DNA from: JADKHC01 sp047600805 | Lineage (GTDB): Bacteria; Verrucomicrobiota; Verrucomicrobiia; Opitutales; Opitutaceae | Assembly (NCBI GenBank): GCA_047600805.1 | Contig: JASGKG010000001.1 | Location: 1,612,001-1,676,000, forward strand | Direction of reading: 5' to 3' | Length of the DNA stretch: 64,000 nt | In this document: piece after piece, positions 50,014 to 59,902 of the stretch | Layout of the letters: every line of letters starts with the position of its first letter | How positions within the stretch are numbered: position 1 is the first letter of the stretch | Program-made: the position numbers and the translations under genes | The notes under the pieces: model-generated | The model's database searches: none | What the model saw: only the letters and a program-made list of their open reading frames with translations | What the model was told of the DNA's origin: nothing

Positions 50014-53000
50014 CTACCGCCGGCCCGGTTTTGATAGCCGTAAAACGCCCAGCACCGCTAGCCCCACCCAAAACGCGTCGCTCGGTGCACCGCCGCCGCC
50101 ACCACCACTGCTCGGAGCTGGCGTCGGCGCGGGCGCGCTGTTAACGGTGAGCGTGGCTGCGTTACTCGTCACGGACCCCGCCGAGTTGGTGGCGGTCACC
50201 GTGTAAGACCCGGCATTTGCGTTCGAAACGGAGGCAATCGAATAACTCGATGCGGTGGCACCGGCGATCGGCGCATTGTTAAAGTACCACTGGTAGGTTG
50301 GCAACGAACCGCTCACGGTCACGCTGAACGCCACTGCCGAACCAAACGTTACCGCCTGTGAAACGGGTTGCGTCGTGATGGACAAAGCTGCGATCGGCGT
50401 AAGAAATGCGCTGTGGTCTCCGCCAGTGCTCACGCTTGAAACATTGTTCCAGACTTGCACCGGTGCGCGCCGAATCGTGACCGTTGAATCGCCGAGCTGG
50501 AAATAGCCGTTGTCACCGGTGCCCCAGAGCGTGCCATCGGTTTTGACGAACAGCGTTTGGTATGTTCCACAGGAGAGCGACGCCACCCCCGTCACGAGCT
50601 GAGTTGGGAGGAGCTTGTCCTCGCTTGTCCCATCGCCAAGTTGACCGAAGGAATTGTCCCCCATTCCCCACAACGCTCCATCCGTTTTGATGAACATCGT
50701 GTGGAACGTACCCGCCGCCACAATTGAGACTCCGGTTGCGACTTGGGTCGGCGTCGGATGTGCACTAAAATCAGAAGTTCCGCCACCGAGTTGGCCCTGG
50801 TAATTGGATCCGGCCGTCCACAACGTGCCGTCTGTTTTCACGAACGCCGTGTGATAACCACCACAGGCAACTCGCGAGACATTGGTCGCAACCTGGATAG
50901 GAGTCACTGCGCGAGTCGTGGCGGTGCCATTGCCCAATTGGCCGTACGAACTATATCCCATGGTCCAAAGCGTGCCGTCGGCCTTCACGAACGCCGAGTG
51001 GAAATAGCCGGCGGACACCGACGCGACTCCCGAGGCAATCTGCACCGGAGTGGACCTGCTGGTCGTCGTGCCGTCGCCCAGTTGGCCATCGTAATTGTAG
51101 CCCATCGTCCACAGCGTGCCGTTGCTTTTTAGGAATAGCGTGTGGTAGAGGCCGGTGGCGACAGAAACGACCCCCGAATTCACCTGCACAGGCGTGCTGT
51201 GTGGAGCGTAGTCGGTGGCGAGGCCAAGTTCGCCGAAAGAATTAATGCCCATGCCCCAGAGCGTCCCATCCGTTTTGACGAACATCGTGTGACTCGTTCC
51301 AGCAGAAACACTCGTCACATCGGAAGTAATCGCCAGCGGTGACGTACGCGTGGTGGTGGTGCCATCGCCAAACTGTCCCATGCTATTATCTCCAACAGCC
51401 CACGCGCTGCCGTCAGTCTTCACAAACAGCGTGAAGTAATCCCCTACAGATACCGAACTGACACCCGTGGTTACCTGATAAGGTAGTGGTTCGGCAGCAA
51501 AATCGATGTACCCCAGCCCTAGTTCCCCATAATTATTGAAGCCCATCGACCAAAGACTTCCATCGGTCTTGACGAAACACGAATGGTACGAACCAGCAGC
51601 CACGGAGGAGACGCCGCCCGCCACAATTTGGACCGGCGTGCTGCGATTCGTGTAGGAATTGTCGCCCAATTGGCCGTCGGAATTAAGACCCGTGCCCCAA
51701 AGCGACCCATTGGTTTTTATGAAGAGCGTGTGGTTGCCACCTACGGCGAGCCGCGTTACACCGGCCGCGATCTGCACTGGCGTGACGTGTGGCGTGGTGT
51801 CGGCTACGATCCCGAGCTGACCATAATTATTGTAGCCAAGCCCCCATAACGAACCATCCGACTTCAGGTAAACCGTATGGTAGTCTCCGGCGCCGACCGC
51901 GACAACATCACTCGCAATCTGAACCGGGGTGGAATGCGCCACTGTATCAACCGCCAGTCCAAGTTGACCGTAATTATTGCGGCCCATCGCCCACAGCGTG
52001 CCGTCGGTCTTGAGAAACAAAGCGTGAAGATACCCGGCTGCCACTTTGCTCACGCCCGCGGCGATTTGAACGGCCGAGCGCCGCGATGTCGTGGTTCCGT
52101 CGCCCAGTTGGCCATAGGAATTAGTTCCCGCTCCCCACAGTGTTCCGTCCGATTTCACGAAGAGCGAGAAATGCCACCCCGCCGCCATCGTCGCCACGTT
52201 CACACCGATCGCATTGGGCGTGGTTTGGGGAAGAATGCTGTTCGAGCCATTTCCAAGTTCGCCGACGAGATTGCTGCCGATGGCAACCAAAGTGCCGTCC
52301 GTTTTTAGGAATAGCGAGTGGGTTCCGCCGGCCGCCACCGCGCTCATTCCGATGCCCACCTGCTTGGGAAAAGCGGGGCAGCTATTCCCATCGCCCAATT
52401 GACCATAACTACCGTCTCCCACCACATTCAATACGCGCCCGACAGGCGGCGTAACCGTCATCGTAGCCGTCGCCGAGTCGACCGGACCGGCCATATTTGT
52501 CACGCGAACCCAGTAAGAGGTTGTCACAGAGAGTGCCGGTGTCGTGAAACTCGAGCTCGTGGCGCCCTCGATACGCCCCGAAGCCGAACCACACGAATAG
52601 TACCACTGGTACGACGTAGGTCCCGTACTCGTGGCAGCCACGCTCAACGTAGTCGACTGCCCCGTGCCGGTTGTCGCACTGGAAGGATTCGCGGTGATCG
52701 TCGGAAGCGGCACCACGGTGAGTGTCGCACCATCGCTGTCAGCCGAACCAGCGCTATTCGACACCCGGACCCAGTACGACGTCGTTGCCGTCAGCGCAGG
52801 GGTCGTGAAGCTTGCCGCAGTGGCGTTCGCCACGGGATTGGAGATATCGCCGCTGCTGCCGCGATACCATTGATACGAAAGAGAACCGGCCCCGCCGTCA
52901 GCCACCACTTTGAGAGTTGATGCGCCGCCCGTCGCCACGAACGCGTCGACCGGCTGCACAAAAAAGAACGGAGTTATTGCCTTCTGAACCAGTGCGGAAT

Positions 53001-55923
53001 GCTTCGATCCCCCGGCAATGGCTACGACACCTCCTGTCACCAGGGCCGGATAGTAGCTCGACGTGTACGTCACGCCCCTCTGATGGTAATAGCTGTCTCC
53101 CATGCTCCAAAGCCTGCCATCAGACGTGACGAAGAGCGTGTGGTGCGCGCCCGCCGCCACCAAAGCGACGTCGGAAGCGATCTGCACCGGCGTAGAGTGG
53201 TCGACCGTCGTGCCGTCGCCGAGCTGGCAGTAGAAATTGTAGCCCATGCCCCAGAGCGTTCCGTCGGTTTTCACGAAAAGCGTGTGCGCCGCGCCTGCTG
53301 CGATGGTCGCGACATTCGAGGCGACTTGCACCGGCGTGCTGCGGTCGTTGGTGGTGCCATCGCCGAGCTGGCCTTTGGTATTGCTCCCCGTCACCCAAAG
53401 CGTTCCGTCAGTCTTCAAAAACACCGAGTGTCTCTCGCCGGCAGCGACTTTTGCCACACCAGTCGCAACCTGGATGGGCTCTTCTTTGGGGACTCCGGTG
53501 GTGCCGTCTCCGAGTTGCCCCGACCAATTGTCGCCCATGGCCCAAAGCGTGCCGTCGGTCTTCACAAACAACGTGTGGGAATACCCTGCCGCCACGGTCG
53601 CCACACCGGTGGCAATGGGGGAAGGCGACGAAATATTTTGGCCGGTGCGGATGCCCAACTGGCCGTTGCTGTTTGCGCCTACTCCCCAAAGTGAACCATC
53701 GGCTTTGACAAACAGCGTGCAAGACGGCCCCGCCGAAGCAGCGACCACCGAGCTCGCCGTCAGGAAGGGCGTGCTTCTCGCCGACGTAGCGCCTCCGTCG
53801 CCCAATTGGCCGCTCGTGTTCTTTCCCACCGACCATAACGAACCATCGACTTTCACGAACGCGGTGTGTGCATCACCCGTTGCAACGGTCGCCACATCGG
53901 CCGCAATGGGCGCGCGAGCCCCCCTGGTGGTCGTGGTCCCGTCGCCGAGTTGACCATCGTCGTTCGTTCCCATGGTCTCCAGCGAGAACGCGGTGCTTGG
54001 AGCTATCAAACTGATCGTTACGGTGGCAGTCGCACTGTCGACCGAACCGGCCACATTCGTCGCGCGCACCCAATACGAGCAGGAATACGTGAGCACCGGC
54101 GTTACTAGCGTGGGGCTCGTCGCTCCGGGCACGGGCATGGTTGTAGTCCCGCTAGCGCCCACATACCACTGGTACGAAATCGGACCGCTACTCGAGGCGG
54201 CAACCGTCAAAACCGACGATGTACCGGCGGTCCCTGTTAAGTTTGAGGGCTGGCTGTTGATCGTTGGAGGAGCGAGCACGACAGTAACAGTACAGGTCCT
54301 GCTATCGGTAGCGCCTGCACTGTTGGTCGCACGCACCCAATACAACGTGGTACTCGAGGGCGAGGCGGTGAAATTCGCCGCTGTGGCGCCGCCCACGGGA
54401 TTTGAAACATCACCACTGGTTCCTTGATACCATTGATAGCTCGCCGGAGACGCGCCCCCTTGAGCCACCGCGGAAAAAGTCGCGGTGCCGCCGGACACCA
54501 CGGCGACATCCGCCGGTTGCACGCTAAAGATCGGCGCGATGGCCTTCTGCAAGCACAACGAATGCGATCCGCCACCCGCGACAGCCGCGGCTCCATAGAT
54601 GATTTGCACCGGCCGATTGCGATCCGTGGTCGTTCCGTCGCCAAGTTGTCCCCGTTCGTTCAGCCCCATCGCCCACAGGGTGCTGTCGGATTTTACATAC
54701 ATCGTGTGCAGCGACCCACACTGCACCGATACAAGACCCTGATCTATTTGGACGGGGCTGTACACTCTGCTTAAGGCTCCGTTGCCAACCTGTCCGTACG
54801 AACTGCTGCCCATCCCCCAGAGCGTGCCATCGCTCTTGATATACATTGTGTGACTGCTGCCGGTGGAAACAACGGCAACATCGGCGCCGATCTGCATCGG
54901 AGCCGAAGCGCTGCCCAACGAACCACCTCCGAGCTGCCCCAGCTGGCTGTCGGAGTTGCTTCCCATTCCCCAGAGCGTGCCGTCGGTTTTGACAAACACG
55001 CTGTGATATTGCCCCGCCGAGACCATCTTCACACCGCTGGCCACCATTGTCGGTGTGGGCTGATTGTAGACGCCATAACCGATACCGAGCTGCCCAAATG
55101 TGTTCGTGCCGAAACCCCAGAGCGTCCCATCAGTTTTGACATACAGACTAAAGCCATATCCGGCAGCGACCGATGCGACGTTGGCCGCGACTTGCGTAAG
55201 CGTGCCTTGGCCTCCCGAGCTGCCGGTGATCCACAGCGCACCGTCGGTTTTAAGAATTAGAGTATGATACGCACCTGCAACCGCCATGGCGACGTCGGTG
55301 GACAATTGCACCGGTGTCGTACGATTGCTGGAGGTCGAACCACTCCCAAGCTGTCCAGACGAGTTGCTGCCCGCGGCCCAGAGCGTGCCATCCGTCTTCA
55401 CGAACATCGTGTGGCTCTCTCCCGCGGAGACCAGCGCCACACCGCCCAGTATCTCCAATGGGCTGCTGTGGGCCGCAGAGTCGGCCAATCCCGTTCCCAA
55501 TTGTCCGGAACTGTTGCTTCCCATGACATCCAGGCAAGCTCCTGCGGGAAGGCTTACAATTATTCCCGCCGTGCCGCTGTCGGCGGAGCCATCCCCATCG
55601 GTCACGCGCACCCAATACGAGGTGTTCGCACAAAGCACCGGCGTCGCGAAACTGGCCGTCGTCGCTCCAGGAACCGGCATCGTCGTAGTGCCGCTCGCGC
55701 CCACATACCACTGATAGCTCAGCGCACCGTTGCCTGCAGCTTGAACAGTCAACGTGGTCGCCTGCCCCGTCGTCAGGCTCGGACTTGCCGGTTGGGCCGT
55801 GATCGCCGGTGCGGCCTGAACGACCGCGCTGCCGATTACGACAGCTGCGATAACGCTCACCCACCGTTGGATGCGGCCCAAAGAAGAGGGGCAAAATGAA
55901 ATGAAACGTCCAGAGGTATTCAT
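50014..55923 (-). CDS. Giant secreted RCC1-repeat and Ig-like protein with Gly6 C-terminal sorting-like tail
   Basis: Exported protein of 1969 residues. ATG 55923 gives a signal peptide (hydrophobic VSVIAAVVIGSAVVQA before APAITAQP); the frame is open to 56076. Three blocks of RCC1-type beta-propeller repeats carry the recurring motif H-x(2)-F-V-K-T-D-G-T-L-W-x-x-G-x-N-x-x-G-Q-L-G. I count about 25 units (6, 6 and 13). Six Ig-like SYQWY domains lie before, between and after the blocks. The C-terminus is Pro/Ser, then GGGGGGAPS, one hydrophobic helix (FWVGLAVLGVLRL) and the basic KPGRR, a GlyGly-CTERM-like surface-sorting signal. Likely an outer-surface adhesion or scaffold protein; the ligand is unknown. 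Two or three seven-bladed propellers could form. Confidence 0.88.
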   Translation of the reverse strand: MNTSGRFISFCPSSLGRIQRWVSVIAAVVIGSAVVQAAPAITAQPASPSLTTGQATTLTVQAAGNGALSYQWYVGASGTTTMPVPGATTASFATPVLCANTSYWVRVTDGDGSADSGTAGIIVSLPAGACLDVMGSNSSGQLGTGLADSAAHSSPLEILGGVALVSAGESHTMFVKTDGTLWAAGSNSSGQLGSGSTSSNRTTPVQLSTDVAMAVAGAYHTLILKTDGALWITGSSGGQGTLTQVAANVASVAAGYGFSLYVKTDGTLWGFGTNTFGQLGIGYGVYNQPTPTMVASGVKMVSAGQYHSVFVKTDGTLWGMGSNSDSQLGQLGGGSLGSASAPMQIGADVAVVSTGSSHTMYIKSDGTLWGMGSSSYGQVGNGALSRVYSPVQIDQGLVSVQCGSLHTMYVKSDSTLWAMGLNERGQLGDGTTTDRNRPVQIIYGAAAVAGGGSHSLCLQKAIAPIFSVQPADVAVVSGGTATFSAVAQGGASPASYQWYQGTSGDVSNPVGGATAANFTASPSSTTLYWVRATNSAGATDSRTCTVTVVLAPPTINSQPSNLTGTAGTSSVLTVAASSSGPISYQWYVGASGTTTMPVPGATSPTLVTPVLTYSCSYWVRATNVAGSVDSATATVTISLIAPSTAFSLETMGTNDDGQLGDGTTTTRGARAPIAADVATVATGDAHTAFVKVDGSLWSVGKNTSGQLGDGGATSARSTPFLTASSVVAASAGPSCTLFVKADGSLWGVGANSNGQLGIRTGQNISSPSPIATGVATVAAGYSHTLFVKTDGTLWAMGDNWSGQLGDGTTGVPKEEPIQVATGVAKVAAGERHSVFLKTDGTLWVTGSNTKGQLGDGTTNDRSTPVQVASNVATIAAGAAHTLFVKTDGTLWGMGYNFYCQLGDGTTVDHSTPVQIASDVALVAAGAHHTLFVTSDGRLWSMGDSYYHQRGVTYTSSYYPALVTGGVVAIAGGSKHSALVQKAITPFFFVQPVDAFVATGGASTLKVVADGGAGSLSYQWYRGSSGDISNPVANATAASFTTPALTATTSYWVRVSNSAGSADSDGATLTVVPLPTITANPSSATTGTGQSTTLSVAATSTGPTSYQWYYSCGSASGRIEGATSSSFTTPALSVTTSYWVRVTNMAGPVDSATATMTVTPPVGRVLNVVGDGSYGQLGDGNSCPAFPKQVGIGMSAVAAGGTHSLFLKTDGTLVAIGSNLVGELGNGSNSILPQTTPNAIGVNVATMAAGWHFSLFVKSDGTLWGAGTNSYGQLGDGTTTSRRSAVQIAAGVSKVAAGYLHALFLKTDGTLWAMGRNNYGQLGLAVDTVAHSTPVQIASDVVAVGAGDYHTVYLKSDGSLWGLGYNNYGQLGIVADTTPHVTPVQIAAGVTRLAVGGNHTLFIKTNGSLWGTGLNSDGQLGDNSYTNRSTPVQIVAGGVSSVAAGSYHSCFVKTDGSLWSMGFNNYGELGLGYIDFAAEPLPYQVTTGVSSVSVGDYFTLFVKTDGSAWAVGDNSMGQFGDGTTTTRTSPLAITSDVTSVSAGTSHTMFVKTDGTLWGMGINSFGELGLATDYAPHSTPVQVNSGVVSVATGLYHTLFLKSNGTLWTMGYNYDGQLGDGTTTSRSTPVQIASGVASVSAGYFHSAFVKADGTLWTMGYSSYGQLGNGTATTRAVTPIQVATNVSRVACGGYHTAFVKTDGTLWTAGSNYQGQLGGGTSDFSAHPTPTQVATGVSIVAAGTFHTMFIKTDGALWGMGDNSFGQLGDGTSEDKLLPTQLVTGVASLSCGTYQTLFVKTDGTLWGTGDNGYFQLGDSTVTIRRAPVQVWNNVSSVSTGGDHSAFLTPIAALSITTQPVSQAVTFGSAVAFSVTVSGSLPTYQWYFNNAPIAGATASSYSIASVSNANAGSYTVTATNSAGSVTSNAATLTVNSAPAPTPAPSSGGGGGGAPSDAFWVGLAVLGVLRLSKPGRR

Positions 55924-56416
55924 AGGTGTCGAAGCCGAATTCGAATTGTAGCTATTTAACTGATGCCCACCGCCAAGTGTGATGCCCTGCTGAACGGCAG
56001 CGTACAAAGTTAAAGCCCAACGCCAGCCTAAACACCCAGGGTTAGCAAGAAGACCGACCCCGACAGTGGGTGGCATTAGAGAATCGCACTGCGATCATAA
56101 GAAAATCACTAGATCCGTCCGGTGATTGAGCGGCAAAGCTCCGATTAGGAATCGCGAAATCGCTCAGTACGACCGCGAAGTTCTCAAGACCGCGCCGATC
56201 ATTCGCAAAGGCGAATTCGAAAAAAGGTTTCTATGTGCGCTTAACCAATTCAGCTGCTCTAAAGGTCACCAGCGTGAAAGAACTGAAAAAATTCGTCGGC
56301 GCTATCCCTGCCTCCCAGAGCCTGGACGTGGAGTTGCTTGAGCAACTTCCATCCCCAAGCGATCGAAAAGCTTCCCTTTATCGAGTACAGTCCAGCTCGG
56401 TCAACGCGTTAGCGGC
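55924..56416. other. Intergenic region between the two giant genes, with a small open frame
   Basis: The 493-bp stretch has no clear promoter or terminator. One frame, open from 56130 to 56429 on the plus strand, becomes protein-like after a GTG at 56235 (RLTNSAALKVTSVKELKKF, then a polar stretch) and overlaps the end of the metalloprotease gene by 13 bp. It could be a short gene or a remnant. I give it low weight. Confidence 0.3.
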
Positions 56417-59332
56417 TCAGCTGCGTTGACGTTTGCGAGTCAATGCGCGAACGCACGCGAGCGCCGCCAGAACGAGCCAGCTGCCCATGCCGATGGCGCC
56501 ACCGCCGCCACCTCCAGCCGCTGCGGCTGTTTGAGACTCACCCTGCGATGGGTTTTTTGAAATACCGCTGCTGCTCGAACTACTCGAGCTGCTGGAACTA
56601 CTGGATGAACTGGAGCTGCTGCTCGAACTTGAACTGCTCGAAGAACTAGATGTGCCACTCACAACAACACTGGCCGCGTCGCTGGTAACCGAACCATAAG
56701 AATTCGCCACAACCACGGTGTAGGTACCTCCGTCTGTCGAACTTGCATTGGCCACCGCATAAGTTGCACCTGTCGCGTTTGTGATCGCAGCCCCGTTCTT
56801 GCGCCATTCGTAAGTTAAACCGTTGCCCGCCGCGACTACGCTGAGGGTCAACGCCTGACCTGCCGACACGTAAGCCGACTGCGGTTGCGTGACGATGCGC
56901 GGAGCTTCAGCGCCACGATAAAGAGCCATGAAGGGCGCCTTCTCGTTAAGGTAGCGAACATTGTCGGCCGCCTTCGGCTGCGTAGCCGCCACACCCAAAG
57001 CGGTGGTTCCATAAGTGATCGACGGACTGCTAAAGTATGCCCAGCGATCGGAAGCTGCGGACATCACCGTTCCAGTGTCCACCCCGTTATAGGTAAAACG
57101 GTGACCATAGAAGTACCGACCATCGCCGTCCTTCGCCAGCGAATCCGTCGCCGCTTCAGTTGTGCGATCGTGTCGGCATCCAAAATTGTGCGCGAGTTCG
57201 TGAGCGAGACCGAGGAAATCCTGAGTCCAGCGCAGCACGGCGAAGTGGCTTACGTCACCCTGTGAGTCGCAGGTGCGAGCGATGCCTGTACGATCACGTG
57301 TGCCGGAGAGAATCAAGACCGCCTGATCGGCGCTGTGCAGCACGCATTTGTCCTGCACAAATTGTCCCACAGGATCAGTTGTGCCATTGTTAGTGGCGTA
57401 TGAGATGTGGTTAAGGTCATCGACGATATTCGTGGTCGCGGTATAAGTCGGGACCTGATATGCGGTGAGATAATGCCACTTAAAATTCACATTGCTGTTG
57501 GCGAGTGCCTGGTTCGCCGCCGCAATGCGCGTAGCCAGAGCCGTGTTAATTAATTCGGTGTTGCCGCCAGCTGCAGAGAGGGTCGCAGCATCGTAGAAAA
57601 ACAGCACGTCCACCGTATAGGTCGTTGCAGAGCTGCCCGCCGTCACGGTGGTCGGAACGACGCCACCGTCCACCGTCACATTTGCACCGCAAGTCAATGC
57701 CTCAGTCATCAGAGCGGAAGTGACTGTCTCGCCTGAGATATGAATCTCAAACGTGTCAGATCCGGGCATCGAAAAGATGGCATGCCATTCGTTAGCCGAG
57801 GCCACCGAAACCACAAAGGAACCTTGAACTGAGTTCGTGCCAACCCAAACCGTTCTACCATCAACATCCTGCACCGAAGATTGCGTGAATTGGAGCGGAG
57901 TATCGGCGTAAGGAGCAACCGTCAGCTGAGTCGGCTTAAATTGGCGCCAGTCGGAGTACGGCGTGGACAAGCTCGGCAGTACAGTTTGGCTCCAATTCAC
58001 GGTTAGCGTCGCGCTGGACGAAGTCGTGGAGCCAACCGCATTCGTGACTGTCACAGAATAGCTTCCGGCATCCGTCGTTTTAGTAGCGGAGATTGTATAA
58101 GAAGCCGAGGTTGCCCCGGAAATATTTACTCCGTTCTTTTTCCACTGGTAGCTGAACGGCGAAGTTCCACTAGCTGCCACATTAAATGTCACCGAAGTGC
58201 CAGAAGCCACGGTCTGGGAAACGGGTTGTGTTGTGAGGGAGGGAAGCGTGTTCACGGTCAACGTCGCCGCAGATGAGGTCGCGGAACCAGCGGTATTGCT
58301 CACCGCAACCGTATAAGACCCGCCGTCCGACGAACTCACCGAGGCAATGGTGTACGAGGCCGAAGTTGCACCGGAGATATTCGCGCCATCTTTCTTCCAT
58401 TGATAGGTCAAAGGCGATGTCCCACTCGCCGCGACGGTGAACGTCACGGAGTTCCCTGCTGTCACAGTTTGCGAGACAGGCTGTGTTGTAATTGTCGGTG
58501 CCACCGCGGCTGCGCTAACCGTCAATGTCGCCGCTGAGGAGGTCACTGAACCCGCGGCGTTGGTTACAACAACCGTATAGCTGCCCGCGCTGCTGGAAGT
58601 CGTGCTTGCGATCGTGTACGAAGCTGACGTCGCACCAGAAATATTTGAGCCGTCTTTTTTCCATTGGTAGGTGAACGGCGCCGTGCCGCTCGCAACCACG
58701 CTAAACGTGACCGAGCTACCCGAGACAGCGGTCTGCGATGCCGGCTGCGTGGTGATCGACGGCAGAAGGTTCACGGTCAGCGTAGCCGCCGAAGAGGTCA
58801 CTGAACCCGCGGCGTTGGTTACAACAACCGTATAACTACCCGCACTGCTGGAAGTCGTGCTTGCGATCGTGTACGAAGCTGACGTCGCACCGGAAATATT
58901 TGAGCCGTCTTTTTTCCATTGGTACGTGAACGGCGATGTGCCACTCGCAACCACGCTAAACGTGACCGAGCTACCGGAGGTGACTGTCTGCAACGCCGGC
59001 TGGGTGGTGATCGACGGTGGTACATTCACCGTCAACGTTGCATTATCTGACGAAGTGGTTCCGGCAGTATTGGAAACCGTCGCAGTGTACACCCCACCAT
59101 CAGACGAAGTAGCAGACGCGATGACGTATGAAGAGCCCGTGGCTCCCGCAATCAGAGCGCCATCCTTGTACCATTGGTAGGTAAAAGGCTGGGTCCCACT
59201 GGCCGTCACAGAAATAGTCGCTTTTTGCCCAACGGCGATGGCGAGTGAAGAAGCGTACGCCTCAGGTGCGAGAATCAGGAACAGAACAACAGACGAAAAA
59301 AGTACACGCAAAGGCTGAAGATCACGTCGCAT
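56417..59332 (-). CDS. Secreted reprolysin-type metalloprotease with Ig-like domains and Gly6 C-terminal tail
   Basis: Exported metzincin of about 971 residues. ATG 59332 gives a signal peptide (VLFSSVVLFLILAPEAYA), and five Ig-like domains (YQWKKDG and TTQPxSQTV motifs) follow to about residue 460. The protease domain has the adamalysin-type zinc site HELAHNFGCRHD with His 711, 715 and 721 and a Met-turn region TGTVMSAASDRW. A sixth Ig-like domain, a run of about 30 serines (coded near 56565-56652), GGGGGGAIG, a hydrophobic helix and RKRQRS end the protein. This is the same tail plan as the neighbouring RCC1 protein. It is probably surface-bound and digests external protein. Confidence 0.92.
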   Translation of the reverse strand: MRRDLQPLRVLFSSVVLFLILAPEAYASSLAIAVGQKATISVTASGTQPFTYQWYKDGALIAGATGSSYVIASATSSDGGVYTATVSNTAGTTSSDNATLTVNVPPSITTQPALQTVTSGSSVTFSVVASGTSPFTYQWKKDGSNISGATSASYTIASTTSSSAGSYTVVVTNAAGSVTSSAATLTVNLLPSITTQPASQTAVSGSSVTFSVVASGTAPFTYQWKKDGSNISGATSASYTIASTTSSSAGSYTVVVTNAAGSVTSSAATLTVSAAAVAPTITTQPVSQTVTAGNSVTFTVAASGTSPLTYQWKKDGANISGATSASYTIASVSSSDGGSYTVAVSNTAGSATSSAATLTVNTLPSLTTQPVSQTVASGTSVTFNVAASGTSPFSYQWKKNGVNISGATSASYTISATKTTDAGSYSVTVTNAVGSTTSSSATLTVNWSQTVLPSLSTPYSDWRQFKPTQLTVAPYADTPLQFTQSSVQDVDGRTVWVGTNSVQGSFVVSVASANEWHAIFSMPGSDTFEIHISGETVTSALMTEALTCGANVTVDGGVVPTTVTAGSSATTYTVDVLFFYDAATLSAAGGNTELINTALATRIAAANQALANSNVNFKWHYLTAYQVPTYTATTNIVDDLNHISYATNNGTTDPVGQFVQDKCVLHSADQAVLILSGTRDRTGIARTCDSQGDVSHFAVLRWTQDFLGLAHELAHNFGCRHDRTTEAATDSLAKDGDGRYFYGHRFTYNGVDTGTVMSAASDRWAYFSSPSITYGTTALGVAATQPKAADNVRYLNEKAPFMALYRGAEAPRIVTQPQSAYVSAGQALTLSVVAAGNGLTYEWRKNGAAITNATGATYAVANASSTDGGTYTVVVANSYGSVTSDAASVVVSGTSSSSSSSSSSSSSSSSSSSSSSSSSSSSGISKNPSQGESQTAAAAGGGGGGAIGMGSWLVLAALACVRALTRKRQRS

Positions 59333-59902
59333 AAAGAAGATCGCGCAAACATAGTGCCGAGCCCTGGCTTTTAGTTTCAAATAATTCTTCACAATGGCTC
59401 GAAAAATATTTGGGGCCGCTTAACCGACAAAAAGGTCTCAGAAGTAGTGCTTGCTGAAAGAAAGTTGAGCCGGCGCTTTTCATGTCGAAAACCCAAAAGA
59501 GATTTCGACCACATGTCACCTAACCTTTCGTAAGCTTTGGTTCTTTCGCGAGTTTGTTACACACCCCAACCAAGCACGGAAAATCCTTTCGTTTTTCTCC
59601 CTCTCAAAAGCTGATTCTGACCGCCGCAGAAATTTGCATTTTTCTGACGATCACAATAACCATAATTGCAATAAACCTACAACTACACCGGCTCGCTTCC
59701 GCTTTCGCACCCCGCCGGCGCTTCACAAACCTTTTCGCCACCTAGAAAAATTCCACGCGTTTCAGGCGGATTTCAGAGCTCGCCATCGACCAATTAACGC
59801 ATTCCACTTGCGCTCGCGACTTTTTTGGCTTGCTGAGTACCCAACGCGAAAATTCTCGCGCAAACAACCCAGGATCATCTCCACGCTTCAATTTATAGAG
59901 TT
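59333..59902. other. Divergent upstream region, metalloprotease / exopolysaccharide operon
   Basis: 570 bp without a supported gene. The middle (59620-59680) is AT-rich and the likely place for promoters of both neighbours, but no convincing -35/-10 pair with correct spacing can be named. A TTG-start frame at 59554 and its overlapping partner have no coding character. Confidence 0.4.

Noticed and set aside
50743..55899. Several 130-235-residue plus-strand frames opposite the RCC1 gene
   Set aside because: They mirror the RCC1 repeat period and carry Arg/His/Pro-rich translations without starts or families.
56236..56270. tRNA D-arm-like sequence on the minus strand
   Set aside because: The AGCTGAATTGGTTAAGC words have no acceptor, anticodon or T arm around them.
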